Source: Heterodera schachtii (taxonomy: Eukaryota; Nematoda; Chromadorea; Rhabditida; Heteroderidae). Taken from it: a DNA stretch of 64,000 nt. Shown one piece after another: positions 46,873-57,934 of the stretch (its first letter is position 1; each line of letters opens with the position of its first letter). The position numbers and the translations under genes are program-made. The notes under the pieces were generated by a model, which saw nothing but the letters and a program-made list of their open reading frames with translations, did no database searches and was not told the origin of the DNA. The stretch is from NCBI GenBank assembly GCA_023374025.1, contig SIJG01000007.1, forward strand, positions 9,096 to 73,095, written 5' to 3'.

Positions 46873-47130
46873 ATTTTCCATTATTGGTATTCATTCAATA
46901 GCTCTTAAGCTTTTTTACCTACACTTACTTTTCATCTTTCAAAAAATGATGACTAAAAATTGTAAACAAAAATGTTTCGTCCACTAAGAGAGTATTTCAT
47001 CCCTTCCACCGTCTGGGTTTCTCCTCCCAATCCAAAAAACCCAAATTCTGCTGATAGAGAGGTGTTTGTTGTGCCCTTTTTATCACAATAATTTAATCAG
47101 TTAAATTTTTCATGTCAATACATATTTGTT

Positions 47131-50100
47131 ATGGGATTATTGCCATCCAAAACGACACCATCGCCGTCGCCGTCACCACCGCTGAATGGCACGACTCCAT
47201 CACCGCCAACTCCACCGAATGGCACGACTTCGGCACCGTCAAATGGCACGACTCCATCACCGCCAACTCCTCCGCATGACACGACTCCATCTCCGTCGGC
47301 TGTCACGACTCCATCTCCGCCGGCTGTCACGACTCCGTTGCCACCACCACCGCCAGTTGGCAATGTGTTGCCGCTGCTCGCCAACGGACTACACGCAGTT
47401 GGATGTGCCGACATTATGGTGGGTTTGGTGTCATGAGATTTTTTTTTGTTGCGAATTTGGTGCAAATCTGGTACTTATATGGTTTAGCCACCCAAAAAAT
47501 AATAATTTTTAAATGATATAAATATTCAAGGTGGTTTTCGGGATAGGGGCTTTTCGGGGTCGCTGATCACGAATCTGACATCAATTTCGACCAATTTCTT
47601 AGACCCGGACCCGAATTTGAACAAAAAATCGATCAAATTTCCGAATTTTGCATTTTCGATTTAAAAACGGCTTAGATGATCTTTTATTGTGTGAGATTCG
47701 TGATCAGCGACCCCAAAAACTTCCTACCCCTGAAAACCACATAAAACATCTATATGATTAAAAAAAAAATTTTTTTGGGTGGCTAAACCATATAAGTACC
47801 GCAAATCTTTCCCCGACGGATTTCTCTTATTTCCCCGGATGACCGTCCGTTTCCCCGACATTTTTTTTTGCCTACGAAATGCCAATGTTTTTTCTCATTT
47901 TCCCCTTTCCCTTTTTTCAGCTTTCCGAGCCTTCCGCCGTTTCTTTCTCTTCTGCCGATGGCGTCGGATTGTTCGCCCGACTGTTTTACCCCGCCGCTTC
48001 GTCTGTCGTCCTTCCCACGGATCCGTCGACTTCGTCCGCCACAATGACTCCGCCGGCGGTGCGTTTTTTTCAGGGGTGAAGGACTGTTCATTGTTTATGC
48101 GTTATCCGTCTCATAATTCTTTCTGGTGGTTTTCGAGGTCGCTGATTAAGAATATGACAATATTTTGACCAATTTCGAACCCGGACCCGAATTCGAACAA
48201 AAAGTCGAAATTTCAAATTCTTTCGAATTTTGCATTTTTGGTTGAAAACCGGCTAAAGAACAAGGAAAGCATCTAAAAGTCACCAATGCTTCAATAAAAA
48301 AAAAACCATTTTTATACCAAAAATGCGATTTACGGAAAATTTGAAGTTTCGACTTTTTGTTCGAATTCGGGTACGGTTCGAAATTGGTCGAAATAAATAC
48401 TCTATTCGTGATCAGCGACCTCGAAAACCCCCAGAAACATCTTTTTTGTGGCGAAAATTTGGGTGAACAAAACAACTTTTGGTATTGATTGTGAGATTGG
48501 TTTTCACCAATTTATGTGTGCTTATTCTCCCACTTTTTCAGTTGATGCGTTGGCGCCCCGACTACGACTACGTGCTTGGCCTTGCAAAATACCAGGGCAT
48601 GAGCATGGTCAAAATGAACTTCTTCCTCGACTGGGTCGTCGGCGACAAAAAGTGAGTTTTCTGCTGCAAATTTGGGTCTTTTTCATCGTCGGATGATATT
48701 TTTCATCTCCACATTTTTTAATGTATTTGTCTGTTTTTTAGATCGCCCGTCCATTGGCATGCGCCGGTCGTGCCGGGTGAGCAGCGCTTTCCACTGGTCA
48801 TTTTATCGCATGGCATCAGCGGCAGTCGGTTCGTCTACACGACGGTGTGCGCATCATTGGCCTCCCATGGCTACGTGGTGGCCGCGTTGGAACACCGGTG
48901 AGTTTGGAGCATGGCATTTTAAATTATGAATTTTAACTATACCTCCTCCCCTTCTCCGTTTTCCAGAGACGGCTCCTGCTGTTGGACGTATACGCTTGAG
49001 CCGGTGCCAGCACCAACACCGCCGCCCTCGACACCGCTACCAACCGCCGTTGAAGGGACGCCGCAGCAGCAAAACGGACCGGTGCCAATTGGTGAGAAGC
49101 GACGGGGCGGGGGGGGGGGGGGGGGGCGGGCGGAAATCGGGGCAAAAATTGAATTCGTTGGGGTATGAATTGGAGCAGATTTCCACGGAAATCTTTTTAA
49201 ATTTAAATTATTTTTAAGCCGTTGTCGCTGGTGCCGAAAACACTCCGCCGCAGACGCCGACACCGCCGCCGCCCGTGCCGACGACAACCCATGTGAAGAA
49301 GCCGATGGAAATGCGCATTTTGCCACATGACGAGACGGAGTATGAGACACGCATTGATCAGGTGGGAGAACGGGGGAAAGCGGGGGCGGTCGAGAAATTG
49401 CGCGAACGGATAAAATTCACTTAAACATGGGGCCTCGTCTTTTTGGATAAGAGTTATTTTCGTTTTTTTTTACCCCAAAATTTCGAACATTTGATTATGT
49501 CTGTTTCTTATGTGTTTAATGTGTTACAGAAGGAATTTGCCTCCTTAAAAATTGGATTTTTTATATTTGACAAATTTCTAAGATTTTATTTCTTGAATTT
49601 TTTCGGACGAAAACGAACTGCTTCCGGGTGTGTCGGTTACCTGAAATTTGTACACAAGCGTTTTCAAAATTTGTTCGTTTTTTTGGGTTGATCACTGGGA
49701 AATGCCATAGTTTTTGGAGATTTCCATTGCCAAATTTTTTTTCGCATTTATTTATTTTTTCAAATTCCCCTAAATTCAGGTGAAACGACGGGTTGCCGAG
49801 ACGGTGCACATGCGACGGATCTTAGCCGAAATGGACGCCAATTTGCTGCAAAATGCGGCGACGGACAACAACAACGACCGCCAATTTGGACAACAGCAAA
49901 TCCTGCTCGGCCAAACTTTTGATTGGACGCAATTCAAAGTGAGTGGAATCGGGGGAAGGCAAAGGAAAATGATAATTTCATGAATAAAATTTCCTTCTCC
50001 ATTTGTCAGAATCGTCTCGCGTTGGACCGCTGCGTGTGCATGGGGCACAGTTTTGGCGCCGCCTCGTCGCTGTCCGCGTGCGCTGAATATCCGTCGCTGT

Positions 50101-51632
50101 TCAACGCCTGTGTGCTGCTCGACGCCTGGCTGTACCCGGTGGAACGACGAATGTATCCGGCGACTGTGCAGGTGTGTGAAATGGTGTGACGGTCTGAGAA
50201 ACAAAAAAAAAGGGAAAATTTTTTGTTGTTATGAAATTTTTTCGTTTCCCCCATGGGAGTTGATAGAATTTGAGTTTCCCATTTCTTTATTTGTATTTTA
50301 ATTTTCTAATTTTTCCAACTTTTGTTTTTAGCCCGTGCTGATGCTCAACGCCAGCAAATGGCAATGGCCACGCAATGTGCGACGAATGCAGCGACTGTTA
50401 TCAACAGAGACGACGACGACACCGCCGCAACAGTCGCAGGACAGCAAAAGCATAACGACGACCGCCACGACAGAAGCAAATGCACCGCCGAGCGTCACCA
50501 ACACGGACAGCCGGATGATGTTCACCATAAAGTGAGTACGGGAGAGGGAAGGAAATTACGAACCAAATTCGGCGCCGAATTAGGAATTTTTCAAGCAAAC
50601 GGAGAGTGGCTATAAAGAAGGAGGGGAGAATGGCACACGAGGGAGGGAATGAGTGCGGGTTTGGAAGAATTTCCTAAACAAATTAAATTAATTCCAAAAT
50701 TTGATTCCTCGAATTGCTCGCTCATATTTCAACAACATTTTGTTTCTTTTCGCAGGGACATTGTGCACCAATCGTTCAGCGACTTTGGCTTCCTGGTGCC
50801 TGGCCGTGTCGCCCGTTACATCGGCGTTCAGGGCGACTTGGACCCGTTGTTGACCGGCACCGCCGTGCTCGAGATGGTGCTGCAGTTTTTGGAGGCTCAA
50901 TTTCTTCACCAGCAACAACAGAAGGATGAGCAGGACGAGGAGGACACTGAAGAAGGAGACGAGTCGGAAGAGGAAGAAAAGGAAGAGGAAGGAGAGAAGG
51001 AGTCAAACGAGAGAGGAGGAGGAGAAGAGCGGAACGAGAAGGAGGAGGAGCAGGACGAAGTGGCGAAAAGGTAAACAAAAAAACGAGTTACTCTCCCTAT
51101 TTTTAAGGGACTGGGGGAATTTGAATCCAAAAAATAACAATTTTTGATGAAATTGAAATTTCCCCCAAATTCCAGCAATGCCTCCGCGTTGGACCGTTTG
51201 CGCCGTTTGGTGGCGGAGAAATACGCAACTTTTGTGGTGGAAGGGACGGACATTCCGCAGGTGAATTGGTGGGGATGTTGGCGACTTTAACCGATTCTCA
51301 TTTTGGCTCCTTACAATCTTTTTTTTTGGGAATTTTGAGTTTGGTAACTGATCAATATTTTCCAAATTTTTGAAAAATCGCAAAAATTCCTCAAACTTTT
51401 TTTCTTGAGATTTTTCTGCTCCCAGAAGCAAAATACTGCTGCCATTTTGCCACATTTAAATACCCCGATAATTCAGGCAAAACTGGACGAGGTGGCCCCC
51501 CTTGTGGAAGCGGAACAACAGCAGGCGGTGGCCGCGGAGGAGGAGCGCAGAGTGGCCAATGACAGCGGCGTGGACACACCGCCGACGACGGAGGAGGCGG
51601 CCGAGAATCAGAATAATCAGCCGAGCAGTTAA
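47131..51632 (+). CDS. Platelet-activating factor acetylhydrolase-like, 678 aa
   Basis: Twelve exons: 47131-47418, 47921-48058, 48542-48651, 48742-48897, 48967-49091, 49219-49361, 49780-49938, 50010-50171, 50332-50531, 50756-51070, 51176-51260 and 51477-51632. Every border is GT/AG and the total is exactly 679 codons. The start matches the family ([21 protein letters not shown]). The core has [11 protein letters not shown], nucleophile elbow [11 protein letters not shown] (Ser), LLDAWLYPV (Asp) and [10 protein letters not shown] (His), an alpha/beta-hydrolase triad. The enzyme removes the acetyl or oxidised short chain from phospholipids. Family members are near 400-440 aa. The excess here is low-complexity: a Thr/Ser/Pro N-terminus, a proline/threonine loop (49000-49330), a Thr-rich loop and a Glu-rich stretch near 50930-51060. 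No signal peptide, so it is probably intracellular. Introns 1 and 2 each hold a related palindromic element. Confidence 0.9.
47150..47345 (+). repeat. Coding minisatellite for TTPSPP repeats
   Basis: Imperfect 'ggcacgactccatcaccgcc' units inside exon 1 of the PAF-acetylhydrolase gene, encoding Thr/Ser/Pro-rich sequence ahead of the conserved fold. Length variation between alleles would be expected. Confidence 0.75.
47470..47800. mobile_element. Palindromic element, copy B, in intron 1
   Basis: 331 bp with inverted ends GGTACTTATATGGTTTAGCC and a perfect 8-bp duplication GCAAATCT at 47462-47469 and 47801-47808. The inner arms carry 'ggggtcgctgatcacgaatc' and 'acccggacccgaatt'. An 8-bp footprint fits hAT-type mobilisation. 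Confidence 0.88.
48118..48446. mobile_element. Palindromic element, copy C, in intron 2
   Basis: Arms CTGGTGGTTTTCGAGGTCGC and its complement (with one change) enclose 'cccggacccgaattcgaaca' and its complement. Same inner core as copies A and B. Flanking duplication not clear. Confidence 0.75.
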
Positions 51633-51657
51633 AGAAGGAAGTGTGATATTGAATTCA

Positions 51658-51663
51658 AATAAA
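51658..51663 (+). terminator. Poly(A) signal of the PAF-acetylhydrolase gene
   Basis: AATAAA 26 bases after the TAA stop at 51630-51632. A second AATAAA occurs near 51737. Confidence 0.5.
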
Positions 51664-51739
51664 TGCCATGCCCAATTGTATTGTGTAGAACGTCTCCAAA
51701 TATTTTTATTTTTGTATATGTATTAAAGAGGAGGAATAA

Positions 51740-52200
51740 ATGGAATATTCATTATATGTTCAATTTGTAATTGTCTTCATTGATTTGCAATTAACAAAGT
51801 TTGATGCGTTTGTTTTTCGGGGTCGGACAATTCAATTCCGATTCCTATTTATTTTCGCTCATTTATAACCCTGGCAAATGAGTTCTGATTCGAACTAAAA
51901 TCGAAAATTGATTTTCAACAAAATTCATCAAATTTATGCAACAAAACCTATCCAACTTCATGAACTGAAAACAAAATAACAAATGGCACTTTTTCGCACG
52001 TGTAAATTGGGGGCATTCTCTTCTCTGCTCTCCGAAACGCTCGCCAAAACTCAGGGAAATACATTGAATTTTGTTGAAAAATTAATTTTGAGTTCGAAAC
52101 GAAGGGGGGAAAGGTTGAAAATTTTTGAAATTTTGAACAATTTTCTTAATAAAATTAATTAAAAATTCCGAAAAACTTTTCCTCGGCACCGCCGGCCCCC
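51740..52200. other. Spacer between PAF-acetylhydrolase and the F-box cluster
   Basis: AT-rich with a decayed half of the GTCGCTGATCACG-type element near 51815-51910. No gene. Confidence 0.4.
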
Positions 52201-52202
52201 AA

Positions 52203-52424
52203 AACTCTGAAGCGATGTCCAATTAGTGAAAAGGCGGCGGTTCAGTGGGAAATCGACGAAAATTCGGATGACAATTTCAACAATGTCAAATTTATTTTCT
52301 GGGGTGGTATTAATTGCATTGGGTGAGGCTCCGAAACGGCATTCATTTTGATTTATCGAAAATTAAAAAAAAAAAAAAATTATTTAGGCCTTTGTCGCCA
52401 CCAGCGGAAAAAGCGGATGAATGA
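52203..52424 (+). pseudogene. 3' remnant of an F-box-like gene
   Basis: LKRCPISEKAAVQWE then DDNFNNVKFIFWGGINCIG up to a GT donor at 52323, and a final exon from 52388 (PLSPPAEKADE, TGA at 52422-52424). These match the last two exons of the intact gene at 60640 (LKRCPISEKAATIQW; PLSPPAAEKEKADE). Everything upstream is missing. Confidence 0.75.
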
Positions 52425-52429
52425 AAGCA

Positions 52430-53240
52430 ATGAAAATTAATTATATTTGGGAAATGGTCGACGATCTCACCAATTGGAAACCGATTTGATGCTCTCTCTC
52501 ATTTTCTCGTCATAAATGCTTTGTTAATTCTTACATTTATTTGCTTTGTTTTTTTGTGGTACAATTTCGGTACTTCCGTGTTTTGCTACCCCCCCCCCCT
52601 CGAAAAATTTTATAGATTCCATATCTTGGAGTTTTCAAGGACATTGACTATGCAAATGGTGTTTGTTTTGAAATCTGATGACAGGTCATACATTTAACAA
52701 AATATCTATGATTTTTTTGAAATTTAAAAATTTTTCGGGGGGAGGGGGTAGCAAAACAAGGAAGTACCACAATTTCTTGGTATCATTTGAAAAGCTTAAA
52801 CTATAGGTTTTTTTTCTTATGTTTTCGGTTTTTTCTACCTCAATTTTTTCAGTTCAATTTCAGTGACTATACAAATTTAAAAAGGATTCTTTTATTTTTT
52901 CGCTTTATGGCATTTTTATGCTGTTTTTTTTTTGAAAATTCAAAAATATTTACGAATTTTTCAAAAAATACACTTGGTAAGATTTTTTTTTGAAAATCAT
53001 TCATTCCTTTAAATTTGCAAAATTTGTGCCAAAACTTGTTTTTTATTCAAAATGTTTTACAAAATTTACTCGGCAGAGTCTTTCGGCACGGCAGACCTTT
53101 CCCATTAAATTTTTGTTTGAAATAATATGAAAAACCGATGATTGGAAAAAAATGTTTCAAAGTCAACTAAGTTTTCCTGCTTAGAATTTTATAAATTGTT
53201 GATTTGATTAAAAAATGAATAAAGCAATCAAATCAAAAAA
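52430..53240. other. Spacer with inverted words
   Basis: 'tcggtacttccgtgttttgc' near 52569 and its approximate inverse 'gcaaaacaaggaagtaccac' near 52751 bracket a probable decayed palindromic element (about 52555-52775). No gene. Confidence 0.5.
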
Positions 53241-53244
53241 TCTT

Positions 53245-53584
53245 TGGCTCTAGTGCACTTTATGAGTCCAATCACTGGTTTTTATACAATAACTTTGTTC
53301 TTGTTTGGGCAAACCCTATCTTTTTGGTAGCATTCGAAAGCATAAAGTCTAACGAAGCTAAAATGTATAAAATCGCAGCGTTTAGGCAATTACGAAAAAA
53401 GATCTGACTAATTAAGTAATTGTTGGTTATTTTGGTTTGTAACTTTCTTTAACTGTTAGAATTATATTGTTTTTCTCGTATTATTACATATAATTTAGAC
53501 TTTGTGCTTTCGAATGCTACCAAAAAGATAGGGTTTATTGTATAAAAACCAGTGATTGGACTCATAAAGTGCACTAGAGCCAAA
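53245..53584. mobile_element. Near-perfect palindromic element upstream of F-box gene A
   Basis: Arms TTTGGCTCTAGTGCACTTTA...CCAATCACTGGTTTTTATAC at the left and their exact complement at the right. The inner 'ggtagcattcgaaagcataa' words belong to the ATCATTCGAAAGCTC family. No clear target duplication. Confidence 0.8.
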
Positions 53585-53678
53585 TCTTTTTCTGCTTACT
53601 TTTTGGAATATACAGAAAGTTTTTACTTTGTTAACTATCACAACTTACGACAAAACTGTGCAAATTTGTAGCAAAAAA

Positions 53679-54806
53679 ATGAACAGACGGTAAGGAATTT
53701 TCGTAAGTAAAATTACAAATTTTTTCCCTAATTTCTCATTTCAGTTGGATTTGTAGCGACGTGTGGATGGACATTCTCCCATCTTTTGACCATGCTAAAC
53801 TTGGCCTCAAAATGGCATTGCTTTCCGACCGTTTCGATGTTTTGGTGGACAAACATTTTGATGGAAAAAGCGAATTGACAATTTGGAGAGAAATAACAAT
53901 TCGCAAGGACAAAAGACCAGAACCGAAAGTGTCTGAATGGATCAATGACAGTGAAAATTATGTGGATTTTCCATCGCCGGACCGTCCGCTGCCCAACAAA
54001 ATCCGCTTTAAGAACCTTCAGATTAAGTAATTCAAAGAATTATTAATTGTGGTAAAACCATTCCCTTTTCAGGTACATTGATCATTCCGTCATTGAATTT
54101 CTCCGTGCCAACAAGCAAATTTGGGACAGAATGGGCACCAAATTGGAGTTGGATGTGTCGACATTCAGATGCGTAAATGTCAAACCGATTTGGGATGTTT
54201 TGGCCCGTCAAATTTGGCCCGTTTTTGCGCCAAACATTCACCATTTGCGCTTTATCAATGCCAATGATTTGGACAATTTGCGTCGCCGCACTTCGCCGAC
54301 AATTCTCACTGATCTTGATCATCTGAATGCAATCGAAACCATGTATCTGTTGCCCGATGTGATCGCTGATGATGGACCAAATGCTTCTGCTGGCCAAGCG
54401 TTGTCCAAATGGTTGCACACGCCGAGCAAAGATGGCCAACCGAAGCGATTGTTTTGCTGGAGTCGTAATGAATCACGAACAAAGGAATGGGTCAACAACT
54501 ACAAAGAGGTGACCCTGCCGTTTACCATATATTAGAGCTCGACCTGGATCCAAGCTTGGATTTTTCCTGGACCTGGATTTTCCTGGGTTTTTGTCCAGGT
54601 CCAGATTTTTTTCAAAATGTCGAGCTCTACCATATATATTTTTTAATTGTTTAGACATTTCTCCGTGCCACCACATCGTCCTCCAACATTATTCAACTTA
54701 TTTTTATATGACAAAAAAGCTAACTGAACCATTTGAATTGGTGAACGAAGGGACAAATGAGAAGCTGATAATGTGGGAAGAACCAGGGTTTAATTGGCTG
54801 TTGAAA
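53679..54806 (+). pseudogene. F-box-like gene A, frameshifted and 3' replaced
   Basis: Exons 53679-53689 (ATGAACAGACG), 53745-54026, 54073-54508 and 54655-54806. It starts MNRRWICSDVWMDILPSFDH, the F-box-like segment used by SCF ubiquitin-ligase adaptors, then ALLSDRFDVLVD, PLPNKIRF, YIDHSVIEFL, LDNLRRRTSPTILTDLDHL and ALSKWLHTP, all family hallmarks. In exon 4 one base is missing near 54697 compared with the gene at 60640, closing the frame early. At 54806, right after NWLLK, the normal C-terminus is replaced by an inverted piece of a paralogue. A 97-bp hAT MITE sits in its last intron. Confidence 0.8.
54533..54629. mobile_element. 97-bp hAT-type MITE in F-box A intron
   Basis: Ends TAGAGCTCGAC and GTC..GAGCTCTA, perfect 8-bp duplication CCATATAT at 54525-54532 and 54630-54637. 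The interior repeats 'ggacctggattttcctgg'. Confidence 0.9.
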
Positions 54807-55003
54807 GTGCAACCATTTGGCCAACGCTTTGCCGGCCGAAGAATTCGCAGCATTTGTTGGCCCATCAAAATCCGTATCAGCAGCAAGCACATTGGAGAAC
54901 ATGATAAAGTCGGCATTGATGATTGAATTGATGTTGAGTTCGGACAGAATTGGCGATGTGCGGCGCAGCAAAATGTCCAAATGATGGCCATAAGAAAGAG
55001 ACA
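54807..55003 (-). pseudogene. Inverted middle-exon fragment of an F-box-like gene
   Basis: The minus strand reads LLRRTSPILSELNINSIINA...FDGPTNAANSSAGKALAKWLH. This aligns with LRRRTSPTILTDLDHLNAI...DDGPNATAGQVLSKWLH of the intact gene at 60640. It abuts the truncated gene A at base 54807. Confidence 0.75.
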
Positions 55004-55009
55004 AATGAA

Positions 55010-55382
55010 TTAATATTCCCCATGATCACTGGGCCCGGGAACAGAGACCGCGTTTCCATCGCTTTGATCTGGCGGAGACATCGGCCTAAGTTAAGCGCAA
55101 TTTGAAATGGATTAGAACCAAATTTCTGATAGCCAAATCATTTTCTCGGTATGTTTTCTTCCGTTCTCGAATTCTTATCCCTTTGCCCTTGACGGATTTC
55201 TGTTCCAGTTGGCCCATGGGAAAGGCACTTTAAATAAAAGTTGAAAAAGGGTTTATTGTAAGTCTCTTGTGTTGTAGTTAGTATGGGCTCAAAATTCTGC
55301 TAAGCGTGAAAATGAATGAAAATGAGAAATTTCTTTTTTTGATAATTTCTCACATTTTTGTGCTTAAACGTCGTCGCTTCAT
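55010..55382 (-). pseudogene. First and last exons of a gutted F-box-like gene
   Basis: 55010-55085 on the minus strand is a complete last exon (PMSPPDQSDGNAVSVPGPSD then HGEY and stop), matching PLSPPADQSDEKVFSTPGPSD at 57935-58013. At 55370-55382 there is a first-exon-like ATGAAGCGACGAC preceded by the family leader (gacaaaatctgctaattg). The exons between are absent. Confidence 0.6.
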
Positions 55383-55547
55383 TTTGTGGCAATTAGCAGA
55401 TTTTGTCGTAAATTACTTTTTAAATCAGAACTGTGATTTGTGCTTACTAATTTTAATGTTTATTGCTTATTTGAACGGATAAATATGAGCCGAGAGTGGA
55501 CAATGTGAAAAAAAGGAAAAAGTCTGCGCTAATATTTTAGTATAAAA

Positions 55548-55740
55548 ATGCCCTTTTTTCTTGTTCTCCTCCTCATTCCATTCTCTCATTCATTCTCCCT
55601 ATATTTCCGGTCATTTTGTTGCTGCGAATGTCTTCAGAAATTCTGTACGTTTTTTTCAGACGTTTCGCATTTCTTTTGCTCAAATTGTGGCCAGAATTTG
55701 CGAGATGAAAATTTCAAAGTCACTTTTGAAAGATAAGCTT
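55548..55740 (+). other. Possible upstream exon of gene B, secretory-like
   Basis: An open frame from an ATG at 55548 encodes MPFFLVLLLIPFSHSFSLYF then a Cys-rich stretch (CCCECLQKFC; CSNCGQNLRDENF). It could be an N-terminal exon of the gene at 55856, but no clean in-phase donor was found. Confidence 0.3.
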
Positions 55741-55855
55741 TTTAGAGGCTAAAACTTCACATTTTACTTCCTCGTCTTTAACCTTTGACCGTTTCATTGC
55801 TTTTCCCTTTCCTTCCATTATTAATTCATTAATTTCCCAAATTCATTTTTTTCAG

Positions 55856-57063
55856 TTCGCATGCCCTGTCTCTTATTCTGTTGGTCGAATGTGCCATCAT
55901 TCTTTGGATCATTTTTGGCTATGTCAAAAAACGACTACGCCCTCACAAAAAAGAAATGTAAAAAATTCAACAAAAAATTTGAAAAATTCTTCATTTTTTC
56001 AGCTTTATCTGCGGCGATTGTTGGCTTTTGGTGTTCGATTTTCTTGCGCCTTCCCAACTTGGCCTCGAAATTGCACTGATCAACCGCCGCTTTGACTGCA
56101 TTGTCGACGAACATTTCAAGACACGCAAATGGAAATTGGGCGGAATGCAAATTTGCCACGAAATTGGAGACAATGGCACCAAGCAAATGCAAATTGTCAA
56201 TTCCGATGAAAATCCATTGCCAATCCCGCAAAATCCGTTGCCGAACAAAGTCATCGGATTCCGAGGCATAACAAACGCGTAAAAATTTGATTCGATTGGA
56301 AATGTTTTATCCAAATTTTCTGCTTTTCAGTTACATCGATCAAAATGTCATCGCATTTCTCCGCCTTTTCCACCGTTTTTTCGCCTTTTCTTCAATATAC
56401 TTGGACATTATCACTGAAAATGTTCGCATTTTGGACTTTGTTTTGCTCAACATTTGGCCAATGTTTCGCGACTCCATTGATGTGATGTATTTGAATTCCA
56501 TCGCTTTTCGCCGTTTCCGCCAATTGGCCCCGTCAGTTCTCAGCGATTGTCCATCACTTCACACTGTCCTTTTCAAAGATGCCATTCTCCCGGAATTTTC
56601 AGCCGAAGAAAGTGCCAATGCGACGGATGGCCAAGCGCTGGTCAAATGGCTGTTTACGCCTTGTCCGAACAGTCTGCCAAAGGTGTTGCATTTCCATGAC
56701 TTTTCGATGGATCAATGTTCGTCAACGATTGAACAGCTCAAAGCGGTGATTATCCCTATTTAATTATTTTTCTATGATTTTTTGTCCCAGTTTTAGGCAT
56801 TTTCCAATGCTTCTTTTCCGGTTACTTTTCGCATTCGCTTTCATCTGTCGTCTTCACCCATTGACTTCATTCTGCCAATTGATCTGATCAACGAAGTGAC
56901 TGGAGAGAAATTGATACTGGAAATATACGAAAATGATTGTTGCCTCAAGCGTTGTCCAATTACGTGGGATGAGAGAAATTGGGAAAATGTGTGGGAAGAA
57001 TTAAGTGCTCGACAGAACCCAATTAACATTCGGATCAAAGATTGCGGATATGACGACGGGTGA
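55856..57063 (+). CDS. F-box-like gene B (divergent subfamily), start uncertain
   Basis: Exons 55856-55957, 56003-56278, 56331-56745 and 56797-57063 join in consistent phase to a TGA at 57061-57063. The first encodes a hydrophobic segment (LILLVECAIILWIIFGYV) followed by basic KKRLRPHKKE, a likely membrane helix. Then FICGDCWLLVFDFLAPSQLG, ALINRRFDCIVDEHF and PLPNKVIGF replace the usual WICSDVW...LPNKIRF. Later parts read LSDCPSLHTVLFKDAIL, ALVKWLFTP, and an ending FILPIDLINEVTGEKLILEI...LKRCPITWDERN. No frame breaks seen in these four exons. The start codon is unresolved (see 55548). Role probably protein-protein recognition, by family analogy. Confidence 0.7.
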
Positions 57064-57229
57064 ACAAAATTTAAAATTCTTATTTGTTAATGATTTTATG
57101 AGTCCAATTGTCGACAATTTTGCTTCGACTTTTTGCTTTCAATTCGTATCCAAAAATGTACGATTTATTTTGGAATGGACAGAATTATGGTACAAAACTC
57201 AAGGATTAGTTAGTTGATTTGTACTCATA

Positions 57230-57930
57230 AAATGCCAATGACTTATAATTTGCATTGGAATAATAATCGTTTTTAGTCTTCTCGACGCCGCTTCTCCCGG
57301 GCCGAGTGATCAGCAGCAGAAATGAATGAATTAATTATTGGTTAATTGGTGCGATTATGTGATGAAATTATGTTGGCACTTTGCCATTTAAATACTGTAT
57401 TGTCTAATTGTTTGTCTGTTTGTATTTGACCTTTGATTGCTCCGCAAATGCGTCCATTTCCATATTTTATGTGTATGTAATTAATTAATTGTGAGAATTG
57501 TTGATAAAATGGCTAATGATTTAACGGAGATTTAATTTAATAGCAGCACAACCCAATAAATGCCATGGCACAACAAATTTCTGCTGACCGTAGGCGCAGT
57601 TATTTATTTTTTTAGTCGCACTCAATTAAATATTATAAAAATTTTTAACGGTAATTTTTCCAATTCGCTACGGAAAATCCCAAAAATTATTATCCGCTGG
57701 AGTAAGGGATGACCATTGCTCATTAGGGATACTCGAGATTGAAAATTTTCCTAGACTTAACCAGAGTCCGAAAAGCACGAGACTTTCAAAAAATATTTTA
57801 TTTCCAATTCAGCATAATACAAAAATAAATCTTGTCATTTCTAAAATAATCTCTCATCCCAAATAAAACATTATCCAATCAATCCAATTCATCATAACTC
57901 AAAATGATCGGTCATTTCCTTAAATGATCA
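57230..57930. other. Spacer between two convergent F-box-like genes
   Basis: Mostly AT-rich. 57780-57935 is the 3' flank of the minus-strand gene C and has a copy at 39195-39290. No gene. Confidence 0.4.
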
Positions 57931-57934
57931 CTTC

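Noticed and set aside
50776..51253. Antisense Ser/Pro-rich frames over the PAF-acetylhydrolase exons
   Set aside because: Shadows of the Glu-rich coding stretch on the opposite strand.
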